Origin: a virus
Reading direction: 5' to 3' (one strand)
Virus record (IMG/VR): IMGVR_UViG_3300028581_001523
Coordinates: 1-48,328 of that record
Length of the DNA stretch: 48,328 nucleotides
Every line of letters starts with the position of its first letter. Position 1 is the stretch's first letter. The position numbers were made by a program, and so were the translations under genes. The notes beneath the pieces are model-generated. The model was given only the letters and a program-made list of their open reading frames with translations. It did no database searches and had not been told where the DNA came from. This document shows positions 7,985-17,086 of this stretch, one piece after another.

Positions 7985-8787
7985 GTGATCTTAAATTAGG
8001 CAAACCAACTGAGTATAAGTTTGAGTATGACCCGACATTACTTGATGTATTCCCAAGACTACAGGGTCGTAGAGACTTTCCAACCACTAAGATGTCTGGT
8101 GTTGATGTTTGGACTTGTTACGAATTTTCATTTTTATTCCCAAGTGGGAAGCCCTATTCAGGTGTGATTCGTATTATAAACCCAGTAGATTCAGAAAGTA
8201 TATTTGAATCAAAGTCACTTAAACTGTACTTGAACTCGTTTAACAATACTGTTTTTGAAGATGTTAGACAGGCACTGGAGGTGATTAGAATTGATCTGAG
8301 TAATAGAGTGGTTGGGAAGATAAAAGTACAGGAGATAACACATATCAGTAAATCTCGTGTTTCACCACGTCAAAGTCTTGACAATCTTAATATTCAGACT
8401 GATATTTATGATTACACACCTGATTTATTAAAGGGAGTGGGAGTGAATAAACTTACAACGCAAGTCTTTTATTCTGACTTATTGAGGTCCAACTGTCCTC
8501 GCACACACCAACCGGACTGGGCGCGTGTAACTATTATTCAGAGTTCATTTTCAAAACTCGATAAAAAATCACTATTGAAGTATATCATATCATTCCGTAA
8601 TCATCAGGGATTTCATGAAATTGTTTGTGAACAGATCTATAATGATCTGTTTCAGAGACTCTATCAATTGTATACTTTGGTTGTATTATGTCAGTATACA
8701 CGTAGGGGTGGGATTGATATAAATCCGTATCGGTCTAATAATGATTATGTCAATTATTCAATGTTCACTAAACTCTTACAACAATGA
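7981..8787 (+). CDS. queF: NADPH-dependent 7-cyano-7-deazaguanine reductase
   Basis: QueF reduces the nitrile of preQ0 to the amine of preQ1. The two-module (long) form is recognisable: the N-terminal module has WTCYEFSFLFPSGKPYSG and ESKSLKLYLNSFNNT, and the C-terminal module has SNCPRTHQPDW with the catalytic Cys172 and Asp179, LLKYIISFRNHQGFHE, and YTRRGGIDINPYRSN. At 268 residues it is close to the usual 280. It overlaps the kinase-like gene by four bases and the next gene by four. Its presence means the pathway goes past preQ0 to preQ1. Confidence 0.93.
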   Translation: MSDLKLGKPTEYKFEYDPTLLDVFPRLQGRRDFPTTKMSGVDVWTCYEFSFLFPSGKPYSGVIRIINPVDSESIFESKSLKLYLNSFNNTVFEDVRQALEVIRIDLSNRVVGKIKVQEITHISKSRVSPRQSLDNLNIQTDIYDYTPDLLKGVGVNKLTTQVFYSDLLRSNCPRTHQPDWARVTIIQSSFSKLDKKSLLKYIISFRNHQGFHEIVCEQIYNDLFQRLYQLYTLVVLCQYTRRGGIDINPYRSNNDYVNYSMFTKLLQQ

Positions 8788-9413
8788 TAAGTAACGAGAA
8801 TTCACTGAGTAAAGTTATTGACTTTATTGATGCCTCAAATGAGGCTACAGTTATCATATCACATCTAATTCATAGAGATATAAGTGGCTGTTTTGAAACT
8901 TGTGGTGGCTGTTGTAAGAGAGTCACATTGGATTATTTTGAGAAATCAGAACGTTGGGAACGATTTAAAGAACTCTTCCCTGAAAAAGTAAAAGATTTTA
9001 CAGAATCTATTATAGGGGCTGGTACCTTCTTCTCTAACCCACAGACACAAAATAATACAGGGTTCTGTCAGTATCTAGATATGAAGACAGGTCTCTGTAC
9101 TATCCACACAGCACGACCAATGTTATGTGAACCAACTCCACTAAAGTTTAAGATGAACCCTACACGTAATAGAGTTATACTAACTTCTGAGACTTATGGT
9201 CGTAAACATGCCTTTAAACGTGTTGATGGTTGTAAGGGTGCGAAGTGTAAGATGACAGAACCTACTGAAAAGAGAAAGTTAGAAGATATTGGTCTATTAG
9301 AGGAATTAAAGGCTATTGGGAATGTATTTCAACTACCTACTAAACGTCTAGGTACCATTATTGAAATTCTTAAGAATCGTGAACTTAATTCAGAATCAAC
9401 TTCAATTTTTTAG
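8784..9413 (+). CDS. YkgJ-type CxxCxxCC cysteine-cluster protein
   Basis: The protein has a CFETCGGCCKRVTL segment near residues 36-48 and a second cysteine group in GFCQYLDMKTGLCTIHTARPMLC, the pattern of the CxxCxxCC (YkgJ/UPF0153) family thought to bind zinc or an iron-sulfur centre. A further cysteine pair (GCKGAKC) lies near residue 150. It is inserted between queF and queC with four- and two-base junctions, so it is expressed with the modification genes. A redox or metal-dependent step on the base is possible; the family has no settled biochemical role known to me. Confidence 0.7.
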   Translation: MISNENSLSKVIDFIDASNEATVIISHLIHRDISGCFETCGGCCKRVTLDYFEKSERWERFKELFPEKVKDFTESIIGAGTFFSNPQTQNNTGFCQYLDMKTGLCTIHTARPMLCEPTPLKFKMNPTRNRVILTSETYGRKHAFKRVDGCKGAKCKMTEPTEKRKLEDIGLLEELKAIGNVFQLPTKRLGTIIEILKNRELNSESTSIF

Positions 9414-9415
9414 AT

Positions 9416-10183
9416 ATGAAATATGCAATGTTGTCACTTTCAGGAGGGATGGATTCTACTTCTCTTCTTTTACATTTACTAGCTAATGATTATCAAGTAA
9501 GAGCAATTGGGTATGATTATGGTCAGAGACACAAGATTGAACTCTCTCGAGCATTAAATAATGTGAGATATTTACAGAGTCGTGGACTAAGTGTCTCTTT
9601 ACAGATAATTAATCTTAAAGATGTATTTTCTGATTCACAATCTGCCTTAACATCAAATACTGATGTACCTGAAGGACACTACCAACAATCAAACATGTCT
9701 GTGACTGTAGTTGAAAACAGAAATATGATCTTTGCAAGTATTATCTTAGGTAAGTCACAGTCCTGGGCTAACCAATTGAAAGAAGAGGTGAAAGTATGTT
9801 TGGCAATTCATAGCGGAGACCATTTTGTCTACAAAGATTGTAGGCAAGAATCAAGAGATGCTGTGGAACACGCCTTTAAAGTCAGTAATGATAACTCAGA
9901 ACTAGTTAACTACTACTCACCCTACTTGAATGGGAATAAGACAACTATTCTTGAAGATGCTATAAAAAACTGTCACAAGTTAGAACTTGACTTCAGTAAG
10001 GTTTTCAGTAATACTAATACCTGTTACAACCCAGATACAGTTGGGAGTAGTTGTGGGAAATGTGGGAGTTGTATAGAGAGAATTGAAGCCTTTGTTAATA
10101 TTGGTCGTAGAGATCCTATTTTTTATGTTAATGGTTGGCAAGTCGTAAAAGAAAATGCATTGAAAGTATTGGGACTACAGTAA
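9416..10183 (+). CDS. queC: 7-cyano-7-deazaguanine (preQ0) synthase
   Basis: QueC is an ATP-dependent amidotransferase-like enzyme that turns 7-carboxy-7-deazaguanine into preQ0. The PP-loop SGGMDST is at residues 9-15, followed by IGYDYGQRHKIEL. An ENRNMIFASI segment and IHSGDHFVYKDCR match the substrate region. The C-terminal zinc site is formed by cysteines in a CYNPDTVGSSCGKCGSC segment. It is 255 residues, about 10-15 percent larger than bacterial QueC. It starts two bases after the YkgJ-like gene. Confidence 0.93.
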   Translation: MKYAMLSLSGGMDSTSLLLHLLANDYQVRAIGYDYGQRHKIELSRALNNVRYLQSRGLSVSLQIINLKDVFSDSQSALTSNTDVPEGHYQQSNMSVTVVENRNMIFASIILGKSQSWANQLKEEVKVCLAIHSGDHFVYKDCRQESRDAVEHAFKVSNDNSELVNYYSPYLNGNKTTILEDAIKNCHKLELDFSKVFSNTNTCYNPDTVGSSCGKCGSCIERIEAFVNIGRRDPIFYVNGWQVVKENALKVLGLQ

Positions 10184-10202
10184 AAATCATTAAATTTAGA
10201 TT

Positions 10203-10529
10203 ATGAACAATAACGAATTTCTTGAGTATCATAAACAATGTTGTGAGAAGTTACACCAGATTGTAACTAAAAAGAATCATGACTATGCTGGTTTCGATCA
10301 ACAAGATGCTTTTGCTAATTTCTCAGTAGTTGAGAAGGCTGGAATTACTTCGGTAGAAATCGGTTTCTTAACGAGGATGATGGATAAGATATCTCGAGTT
10401 AATTCCTTTGTTATACAAGGTGTAACACGCGTAGAGGATGAAAAAATCGAGGATACATTACTTGATCTTGCAAATTACTCAATTTTAATGGCTGGGTACA
10501 TTAAATCTAAGAAAAAGTGCAACAGTTAG
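10203..10529 (+). CDS. DUF1599 nucleotide-modification-associated protein
   Basis: The segments HDYAGFDQQDAFANF and IEDTLLDLANYSILM match the small DUF1599 family, which has been linked to nucleotide modification genes in phages and bacteria. The N-terminal half is helical and the RMMDKISRVN stretch is typical. It closes the queC region; its end overlaps the GTG start of dnaE by 13 bases. Biochemical role is unknown; a nucleotide-binding or hydrolysing all-alpha protein is plausible because the fold resembles MazG-like proteins. Confidence 0.72.
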   Translation: MNNNEFLEYHKQCCEKLHQIVTKKNHDYAGFDQQDAFANFSVVEKAGITSVEIGFLTRMMDKISRVNSFVIQGVTRVEDEKIEDTLLDLANYSILMAGYIKSKKKCNS

Positions 10530-13500
10530 AACTATATTTACAGTCACAGAAGATAGATTACAAAGTATTGTTTGAGTCAGTTGTTGAGATTGACGGACAT
10601 ACTTATGAACTAGTGAAACCAACTGATGGGAAGTTATTTGATGAGAACTTTCATCTTCTTGCAGACTCTACAGAGAGTGATCACTACATCTTCAGTTTTG
10701 GTGGACAATGGTATTCTACACCCAGAGGGATTGAGAAGAAACCAAAACTAAATAGAGTTCGATTCTTAGGTAAGACTACTGATGGACTTCAAACTAGTTC
10801 ATTTTTAGGTGTAAGAGGTGTCTATGAAGTACTGAATGGGTCTGGACAGTACTCAGAGTGGGTTCAGAAAGCTAAGTTTCTAGGTGTCGAAGTCCTTGGG
10901 ATATGTGAAAGAAACTCGTTGGCTGGAGTCCTGAAGTTTCAGATAGAGTGTTTACAGAATAGTATTCGACCCATTATTGGAGCCACCTACACAGTATATC
11001 GTAAGAACGAAGATTATCGATATGACATAAAGTGTTATGTAAAAAATGAGAAAGGGTGGATTAACCTACTACTGATTAATAAAGAGGTGAATGTTGTCAA
11101 TAACAAGTTTATTGAAGAAGAGAAGTTGTTTGAACTCACAAATGGATTATCCATAGTACTTGACCCTAAGTCAATTTCTTACGATAAGTTATTCCCAATT
11201 GATCTTAGAGATGTAGAACTATTCTATCAACTGGACACTGTTGTGTATGATCAAGAAGATCGTGATAAAGAATATCTTCTAAATCTTAAGAAGTTTGTCT
11301 GTAGTGGGTTACAACCTATATCAATCACAGATGCTTTCTACCTTAATGTGGAAGATGCATTTATTAAAACAAAATTAAATCAAATTTCAAACATATTTGA
11401 ACATAAGTCATCAAATCAATATTTTAAGAGTAAAGAAGAGTACTTTGAAGAACTTGATAATGTGTTTAAGAATGAAGATCGTTCTTTTCTCTTTTTTCAA
11501 CGTTCAATATCTAATGAACTAAAACTTGTTAATGAATGTCGATTTCAGATCCCTCAAAAGGGGAAGTATCTTCCTGTATATAAGATGACAGAAGAGGAGA
11601 GTAAAAAATTTGAGACAAATCAAGACTTATTCTGGGATCTAATTATGAAGGGACTAGATAAGAAAGTCCCAAAACACAAACATATAGGATATCTTGAACG
11701 TATTAATACTGAGGTTGAAGTTATTGAACTTGGCCACTTAGTTGATTATTTTTTGATTCTTTGGGATATTGTAAAGTGGAGTAATGAACACGGAATATTA
11801 ACAGGAGTTGGCAGAGGTTCCGCGGGAGGGAGTCTTGTTTCGTACACACTTAATTTAACACATATAGACCCTATTGAATTTGGTTTACTATTTGAACGAT
11901 TTTTGAATAAGGGAAGAGTAGAAGGCGGATCAATGCCGGACGTGGATTTGGATTTTTCTGGTGAAAGAAGAGATGAAGTAAAGAGATATATGGAGGAGAG
12001 ATATGGTATTCATCAAGTATTTTCTGTTGGTACCTATAACACTTTGAAACTAAAGTCTGCTATTAAGGATCTTGCAAAACTTTATAATCTGGAGATTCAA
12101 GCAACCAACTATATTACAAGTATAATAGGTGAAGATTTTGAAGACATATCTTCAGGAACAGATATAGTATCAATATTTCAGACTGCCTGTAAGACAAAAC
12201 AGATTATGTCTTTTATTCAAGACAATTCGGAACTTGTTAATGATTTGGTTTCAGTTCTGAATCTCCCTAAGACACAGTCTATTCATGCCTGTGCAACTAT
12301 TATACTCCCCGACGAAAGAGATGTATTCCACTGGGTACCTGTTAAGAATATGTTGACAAAGAGTGGTGAAACATGTCTAGTATCTGAATGGGAAGGTGGT
12401 GAGTTAGAATCTATAGGACTATTGAAAGAAGATATTTTGGGTATTCAGCAACTTGACAAGTTTCAATTTATTCTCAATCTTATTAAGAAGAATCAGGGAA
12501 TTGATATCGATATCTATAATCTTGACTATACAGATGAAGTAGTATATAAGTACTTTCGTAAGGGGTGGAATCAGGATGTGTTTCACTTTGGGGCTAAGGG
12601 ATTAACACAGTATTGTAAGTTAAGTAAGCCAGAGACCCTGGGTGATCTAATAGCAGTGATTTCACTTTTTCGGCCTGGCCCTATTGAATCAAATCTTCAT
12701 AATGAGTATGTTCTCCGTAAAGAGGGACAAAAAGAAACTGAGTATCTTTGGGGGACAGAAGAAATTACAAAAGATACATGTGGAATCTTAGTTTATCAGG
12801 AACAGATTATGAAGGTCTGTGTTGATGTAGGTGGATTTTCACTTGTAGAGGCTGATGATATTCGTAAGGCTCTTGGTAAGATGAAGACAAAATATTCAGA
12901 CCCTTATAAGGTGAAGTTTATTGAAGGGGCCGTATCGAGAGGATGTCCACAATCAGAGGCTGAAAATATTTGGACTGTGATGGAGCGGTTTGCAAAGTAT
13001 GGATTTAACGCCTGTATAAGTGGAAGTGAAAGATTTTATAGAACTTCACAAACTAAATCAGGCAAATCTACTTACTGTCCTACTATTGAGGAAATGTATC
13101 GTATAAAGAATGACTATTTGTATGCAAAATCTGTAGGGAAAATCCCACTATATAATCGTTATCGTGATTCTTATGGGAACTCATTTTCACTAAATGAAAG
13201 TGGAAAACTTATTAAGAACCAGATAGTTGATATTAGATTTGTAGGGGTTAGATCTGTATATAAATTAACACTAGTAAATGGAGTATCAATTAAAGTTACA
13301 CAAAATCATAAGTTCCCAACGGATAATGGGGAGAAGAAATTAGAAAATCTAGTTATTGGTATTGATAAGATCTATTATAATTTAGGACACAAATCTGAAT
13401 TAACGGGGTTTAATTTTACTGATAAGGGAATATCATGTACTAAGTATCATCCAACAGCAAAAGTTGAGAAGTTTGTATTAAATTCACAGGGTGGACATGA

Positions 13501-14809
13501 GGGTTTTGTTAAGAAAGGTGATACAAATTTTAAGACACTTTATGATTATGAATTGAACTATAAGAAAGACTATTGTGAAAGTGAAACATGTACTGGGATA
13601 AGTAAGCGACTGGAAGTACATCATAAAGATCAAGATAATAGTAATAGTAACCACTCAAACTTAATTACTCTCTGTGCTTCTTGTCATAAAAAAGAACACT
13701 ATCGACTAGGTCGTACAAAGATGGGAATGAAGGGTCTTGAAACAGAGTTGGTTGATATTCGTGATATCATTTATGATGGTGAAGAAAATGTCTATGATGT
13801 TGAGATGTTAGACCCATATCATACCTTCACAACAAGAGATGGGATAGTGACTAGTAACAGTCACGGGGCTGCCTATACTATTACTGGCTATATTTGTCAG
13901 TGGCTAAAAGTACATTATCCACTTGAGTTTTGGACATCGGCTTTTGAATATATTGATGAGTCAAAACGTGAAGAACGTACATCACAGTTTATTTCAGAGA
14001 TTAGTAAGACAGGTAAGATTAAGATAGTCCCAGCCGATATAAATTATTCAGAGATAGATGTTCGTTCAGATCATGATTCAAATTCAATTTATTGGTCTTT
14101 ATCATCTGTTAAACAGGTAGGTGGAGTGGCTATTGAACAGATTATGGGAGAAAGAGAGAAGAATGGGAAGTACTTTAGTTTTGATGAATTCTTGGATCGT
14201 CACACATTTACAGGCAGTAAGATTAATAAATCGCATATTGAGAACTTAGTTTATGCTGGTGCTTTTGATAAGATCGAGAATATTAACTCATCACTGGAAC
14301 GTATTAAGTTAATTACACACTATAGAACTAAGAGAAAGATTGTAGTTGATAAGTTGAAAGATAATTTTGTGATGGCTGGAGATACTATTTATGAGGACTA
14401 TTGGTGGGATCTACAACAAAAACGATTATCAGGTATTGCATTCTTTGATTATAGATCAATGGTTGAGAAATATATCAAAGGAGATTCACAGTACATAGAT
14501 CAAGATCAGTTTCAGTCATCTAACTTTACAAATCGTTATCTATCAACAGGTGGTTATATTGTAGAGTGTATTGAGAGGACTTCTTCTAAGAAGGGGAAAT
14601 ATTGTTCTTTATTAGTAGAGAGTAATTACGAGTTTTTGTTTGTATCAATCTTCCCAGACCACTATCAACAGTTATTAGAGAAGGGTATGGACTTTGTAAA
14701 TTCTAAGGGAAAGATTCTTCTACTTTCGGGACTAATTAAGACTGACGACTTTAAAAAACAACAGGTTATGAAGGTATGGGATAATTCAGAGATTGTGATA
14801 TTGGACTAG
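10517..14809 (+). CDS. dnaE: DNA polymerase III alpha subunit, intein-containing
   Basis: This is the phage replicative polymerase of the C family. It has a PHP domain (about residues 95-165), the GVGRGSAGGSLVSY fingers motif, the catalytic PDVDLDF with Asp475 and Asp477, an RPGPIESNLHNEY segment and FAKYGFNA followed after the intein by SHGAAYTI. Removing the intein leaves about 1148 residues, close to bacterial DnaE. The PHP start reads SFLGVRGVYEVLNG instead of the HxHSxYS-type motif, so its metal site appears lost. It starts at GTG 10517 inside the previous gene and is followed by dyad promoter P4. Confidence 0.93.
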   Translation: MQQLELYLQSQKIDYKVLFESVVEIDGHTYELVKPTDGKLFDENFHLLADSTESDHYIFSFGGQWYSTPRGIEKKPKLNRVRFLGKTTDGLQTSSFLGVRGVYEVLNGSGQYSEWVQKAKFLGVEVLGICERNSLAGVLKFQIECLQNSIRPIIGATYTVYRKNEDYRYDIKCYVKNEKGWINLLLINKEVNVVNNKFIEEEKLFELTNGLSIVLDPKSISYDKLFPIDLRDVELFYQLDTVVYDQEDRDKEYLLNLKKFVCSGLQPISITDAFYLNVEDAFIKTKLNQISNIFEHKSSNQYFKSKEEYFEELDNVFKNEDRSFLFFQRSISNELKLVNECRFQIPQKGKYLPVYKMTEEESKKFETNQDLFWDLIMKGLDKKVPKHKHIGYLERINTEVEVIELGHLVDYFLILWDIVKWSNEHGILTGVGRGSAGGSLVSYTLNLTHIDPIEFGLLFERFLNKGRVEGGSMPDVDLDFSGERRDEVKRYMEERYGIHQVFSVGTYNTLKLKSAIKDLAKLYNLEIQATNYITSIIGEDFEDISSGTDIVSIFQTACKTKQIMSFIQDNSELVNDLVSVLNLPKTQSIHACATIILPDERDVFHWVPVKNMLTKSGETCLVSEWEGGELESIGLLKEDILGIQQLDKFQFILNLIKKNQGIDIDIYNLDYTDEVVYKYFRKGWNQDVFHFGAKGLTQYCKLSKPETLGDLIAVISLFRPGPIESNLHNEYVLRKEGQKETEYLWGTEEITKDTCGILVYQEQIMKVCVDVGGFSLVEADDIRKALGKMKTKYSDPYKVKFIEGAVSRGCPQSEAENIWTVMERFAKYGFNACISGSERFYRTSQTKSGKSTYCPTIEEMYRIKNDYLYAKSVGKIPLYNRYRDSYGNSFSLNESGKLIKNQIVDIRFVGVRSVYKLTLVNGVSIKVTQNHKFPTDNGEKKLENLVIGIDKIYYNLGHKSELTGFNFTDKGISCTKYHPTAKVEKFVLNSQGGHEGFVKKGDTNFKTLYDYELNYKKDYCESETCTGISKRLEVHHKDQDNSNSNHSNLITLCASCHKKEHYRLGRTKMGMKGLETELVDIRDIIYDGEENVYDVEMLDPYHTFTTRDGIVTSNSHGAAYTITGYICQWLKVHYPLEFWTSAFEYIDESKREERTSQFISEISKTGKIKIVPADINYSEIDVRSDHDSNSIYWSLSSVKQVGGVAIEQIMGEREKNGKYFSFDEFLDRHTFTGSKINKSHIENLVYAGAFDKIENINSSLERIKLITHYRTKRKIVVDKLKDNFVMAGDTIYEDYWWDLQQKRLSGIAFFDYRSMVEKYIKGDSQYIDQDQFQSSNFTNRYLSTGGYIVECIERTSSKKGKYCSLLVESNYEFLFVSIFPDHYQQLLEKGMDFVNSKGKILLLSGLIKTDDFKKQQVMKVWDNSEIVILD
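13013..13858 (+). mobile_element. DnaE intein with HNH endonuclease
   Basis: A 282-residue intein interrupts dnaE at residues 833-1114. It begins with Cys1 (CISGSERFY), has the block B-like VKVTQNHKFPTDNG region, an HNH nuclease (LEVHHKDQDN, then ITLCASCHKKEH) and ends VTSN before a +1 Ser (SHGAAYT). The terminal Ser-Asn pair is also seen in the Npu DnaE intein. The extein junction reads FAKYGFNA/SHGAAY, a few residues downstream of the split-intein site of cyanobacterial DnaE, and this is the polymerase motif that must be intact for function. Splicing therefore looks required. Confidence 0.88.
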
Positions 14810-14812
14810 TGA

Positions 14813-14880
14813 ACTATATCTATAGTCATTATAAATTAAAGTCTTTTCAAATTGGTATCAGTATAATTCTTATATTTACA
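14813..14880 (+). promoter_or_regulatory. Dyad promoter P4 (short form)
   Basis: Just after the dnaE stop the sequence holds two overlapping dyads: ACTATATCTATAGT at 14813-14826 and CTATAGTCATTATAA at 14820-14834. The second matches the dyad of other promoters here. A TATATTTA box at 14871-14878 lies 15 bases before the next ATG. It would drive the gene at 14895. Confidence 0.6.
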
Positions 14881-14894
14881 TAAATTAACCCACT

Positions 14895-15455
14895 ATGATA
14901 AAGGTAGTTGTACCTGTTGGCGATAAATCAGTAGTTCTAAAGTTTAATGACTTTGAGTCTGAGATAGATGTTGATGAGTTAACCAAGGTTGACTATTCTA
15001 ATTTATTTGGTGAGATTGTTACTGTATCAGCACTGTTGAATCGTATTGGGTTATTGAAGTCAGAGGCTGAGGCCATACTTGCACATAAAACATTGGAGTG
15101 TGATATCTACAGAGCTGGTTTAGAGAGACAGTATCGTAGAGAGGCCAATATTAATTCAGGAAAGTTTACATTGGTTGATAATGGCCAACAGATGATGATT
15201 AAGTTGACTGAAGACTCCTTAAGTTCAGCTATATTATTAGATCTTGCTTTTCAGAATAAACGTAAGGGAGTTATTAATGCCAAGAAGGATCTTTCAAATC
15301 TTGACTCACTATATTGGTCTATTCAGAGTAAAGACAGAAAATTGTCTGTTTTAATGAAACAAGTAACACCAGAAGAGTTTTTTAATGAACTTATTGAAGG
15401 AGTTGTAAATGGTATCATGATTACTAAACCTGAAGATAGATGGACGAAGAAATAG
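14895..15455 (+). CDS. Hypothetical protein after dyad promoter P4
   Basis: A 186-residue acidic/mixed protein that opens with MIKVVVPVGDKSVVLKFNDF. It has a probable coiled or helical middle (SEAEAILAHKTLECDIYRAG) and a TPEEFFNELIEGV segment near the end. I do not recognise a family. Its own promoter, and the ssDNA-binding-like gene soon after, suggest a role in replication, but this is context only. Confidence 0.6.
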   Translation: MIKVVVPVGDKSVVLKFNDFESEIDVDELTKVDYSNLFGEIVTVSALLNRIGLLKSEAEAILAHKTLECDIYRAGLERQYRREANINSGKFTLVDNGQQMMIKLTEDSLSSAILLDLAFQNKRKGVINAKKDLSNLDSLYWSIQSKDRKLSVLMKQVTPEEFFNELIEGVVNGIMITKPEDRWTKK

Positions 15456-15619
15456 ATATACATGAAGTAATGGATGCTGTAAGAAGTTCTTTAGATGGTG
15501 CTAGAGTGTTTCATCTAGAGGTAGAAGTAATGGCATATGCATTAAAATATCTGAAAGAAAATCCAAGTCTATCAATCAGTCAAGCTATAGGTTGTGGATA
15601 TTTTGAATGGGTAAAATAA
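15440..15619 (+). CDS. Small hypothetical protein
   Basis: A 59-residue acidic protein overlaps the end of the previous gene by 16 bases. It starts MDEEIDIHEVMDAVRSSL, contains a helical middle and ends with a GCGYFEWVK segment. It resembles a small accessory protein such as those with a KYLKENPSLSISQAI-like helix-turn-helix pattern, but no family is certain. The overlap supports translation. Confidence 0.5.
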   Translation: MDEEIDIHEVMDAVRSSLDGARVFHLEVEVMAYALKYLKENPSLSISQAIGCGYFEWVK

Positions 15620-15676
15620 ACAAAAATAAGTTGTCAACACAATTAAACAAATCACAAACATTTAAAACAAGTAAAA

Positions 15677-17026
15677 ATGGCAGAATTCAATCGTAGTAGA
15701 TTTAAAGGGGCGACCCTTAGTTCAATTAAAGAAGAACAGGGAAGAGCTGAAAAAGCACTCCCTAAGAACGATGGTTTCAATCGTGCGGGATTTCATACAG
15801 TAGAAGATGGTAAAAACTGGAGGCGTATAGCACCAGCTCATAAACCTACTGAACCCGCTTATCGTGCAAAGAGTACAGTTATTCTTGAATGTGAAGTCCC
15901 AGAAGTTGATGGAGACGGGAAAGAGACAGGTAAGAAGGAGATCAAGAAGAAGAATATCTTCATTGCCACTCAACATTCATTGACACTGAAAGAAGATCCC
16001 ATCTTAATGTACATCTCATTTGTACAGCAGAGGGCCAATGATGAGATTCAAGATAAGGATGCTCGTTCAAAGTTTCTAGCCCCTATTAATGGTTGGAGAA
16101 GTAGAGATGGAAAGTGGAACTGGGGTATCAAACCTTCCGCCGATTATATATGTTACTGTTGGGATGATAAAGGTGTTCTTGGTAGGGAACAGTTATTTTC
16201 CTTTATGTTGGATCAGATGAAAAAGATCTCCATCGAACGTACAGATGATAATGTAGAAATTGTTCCCGATATCTTCTCTGACCCTGATGAGGGATACCCA
16301 TTGATCATTTCCAAACTGAAGAATGACAAAGGTAAGTATGAAACAACATGTAGTTGTGATCTACCCAACAAAAAAGAAACCTGGGTAGAGTTTTTTCAAC
16401 GTACTCGTGTCACTGATGAACAGTTGGCTGATTTGGTATCGAAAGAAAGTTTACGTGAACTGTATGAAGATGTATATACATCTAGAGACTTTAATATGGC
16501 TGTTGATGGTTTACGTAGATTTGATGAACTTCATAAGTATCAGATCTTTGAGAATGAAGAGTTCATTGAGAAATTGACAACATTGAAAAAACTTGTCCCT
16601 GAATACACACCAAAAGAAGAGAGTGGTATTTTTGAGGACTCCAAAGAGATCAAAAAGGAGAAAGAGATCAAGGCTCACGTTGATACACCAAAAGAATCAA
16701 AACAGGTAAGTGAACCGATTACACTTAGTACCCCTATTCCAGCAATGAAAAGAGTTCTCAGAGAATATATTAAAGAGAACTATGGTGATGACTATACATT
16801 ACCTGAACTTGAAAAAGAGGAGTTAACAAAGTGGTATACTCTTGCTCAACAGGGTGAAGAACTTCCCTTTGATACTATGGAGACAAAATCTGAACAGGTA
16901 CATGAAGAAGTAAAACCTGAAAAAAGAGAAGAACCACCTGTAACATCAGCAGCACCTATTTCTGAAGTGGATCCTGCATTGGCTGAACAGATTGCAGCCT
17001 TACGTAGAAAGCGTACTGTTAAGTAA
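15677..17026 (+). CDS. Putative single-stranded DNA-binding protein (gp32-like)
   Basis: A 449-residue protein starting MAEFNRSRFKGATL. The first 250 residues carry beta-strand-rich segments (GKNWRRIAPAHKP, NIFIATQHSLTL, LAPINGWRSRDGKWNWG, SADYICYCW) that suggest an OB-like DNA-binding core as in phage ssDNA-binding proteins. Two CSC cysteines occur near residue 235. The C-terminal 150 residues are Glu/Lys/Pro-rich and look flexible, and the very end is Arg-rich. It lies in a recombination block with sbcD, recA and sbcC. A separate small SSB gene exists at 34038, so this one may serve a special step. Function is inferred from composition and place. Confidence 0.45.
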   Translation: MAEFNRSRFKGATLSSIKEEQGRAEKALPKNDGFNRAGFHTVEDGKNWRRIAPAHKPTEPAYRAKSTVILECEVPEVDGDGKETGKKEIKKKNIFIATQHSLTLKEDPILMYISFVQQRANDEIQDKDARSKFLAPINGWRSRDGKWNWGIKPSADYICYCWDDKGVLGREQLFSFMLDQMKKISIERTDDNVEIVPDIFSDPDEGYPLIISKLKNDKGKYETTCSCDLPNKKETWVEFFQRTRVTDEQLADLVSKESLRELYEDVYTSRDFNMAVDGLRRFDELHKYQIFENEEFIEKLTTLKKLVPEYTPKEESGIFEDSKEIKKEKEIKAHVDTPKESKQVSEPITLSTPIPAMKRVLREYIKENYGDDYTLPELEKEELTKWYTLAQQGEELPFDTMETKSEQVHEEVKPEKREEPPVTSAAPISEVDPALAEQIAALRRKRTVK

Positions 17027-17043
17027 TATATTTCGTAAATCTA

Positions 17044-17074
17044 GAGAGTGGGAGTAACCAATCTTCCCTCTCTT
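17044..17074 (+). terminator. Stem-loop with TAACCAAT loop, probable terminator
   Basis: An 11-bp stem (AGAGAG, a bulged T, then GGGAG paired with CTTCCCTCTCT, including one G-T pair) closes the loop TAACCAAT, followed by TTAATTATT. It lies 18 bases after the stop at 17026 and 13 bases before the sbcD ATG. The same loop sequence occurs in the stronger terminator at 26029. The short U run makes full termination uncertain; attenuation is possible. Confidence 0.6.
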
Positions 17075-17086
17075 AATTATTCCGAT

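Noticed and set aside
17048-17086. GTG start for sbcD
   Set aside because: It lies in a stem-loop and adds residues not seen in the family; ATG at 17087 is better.
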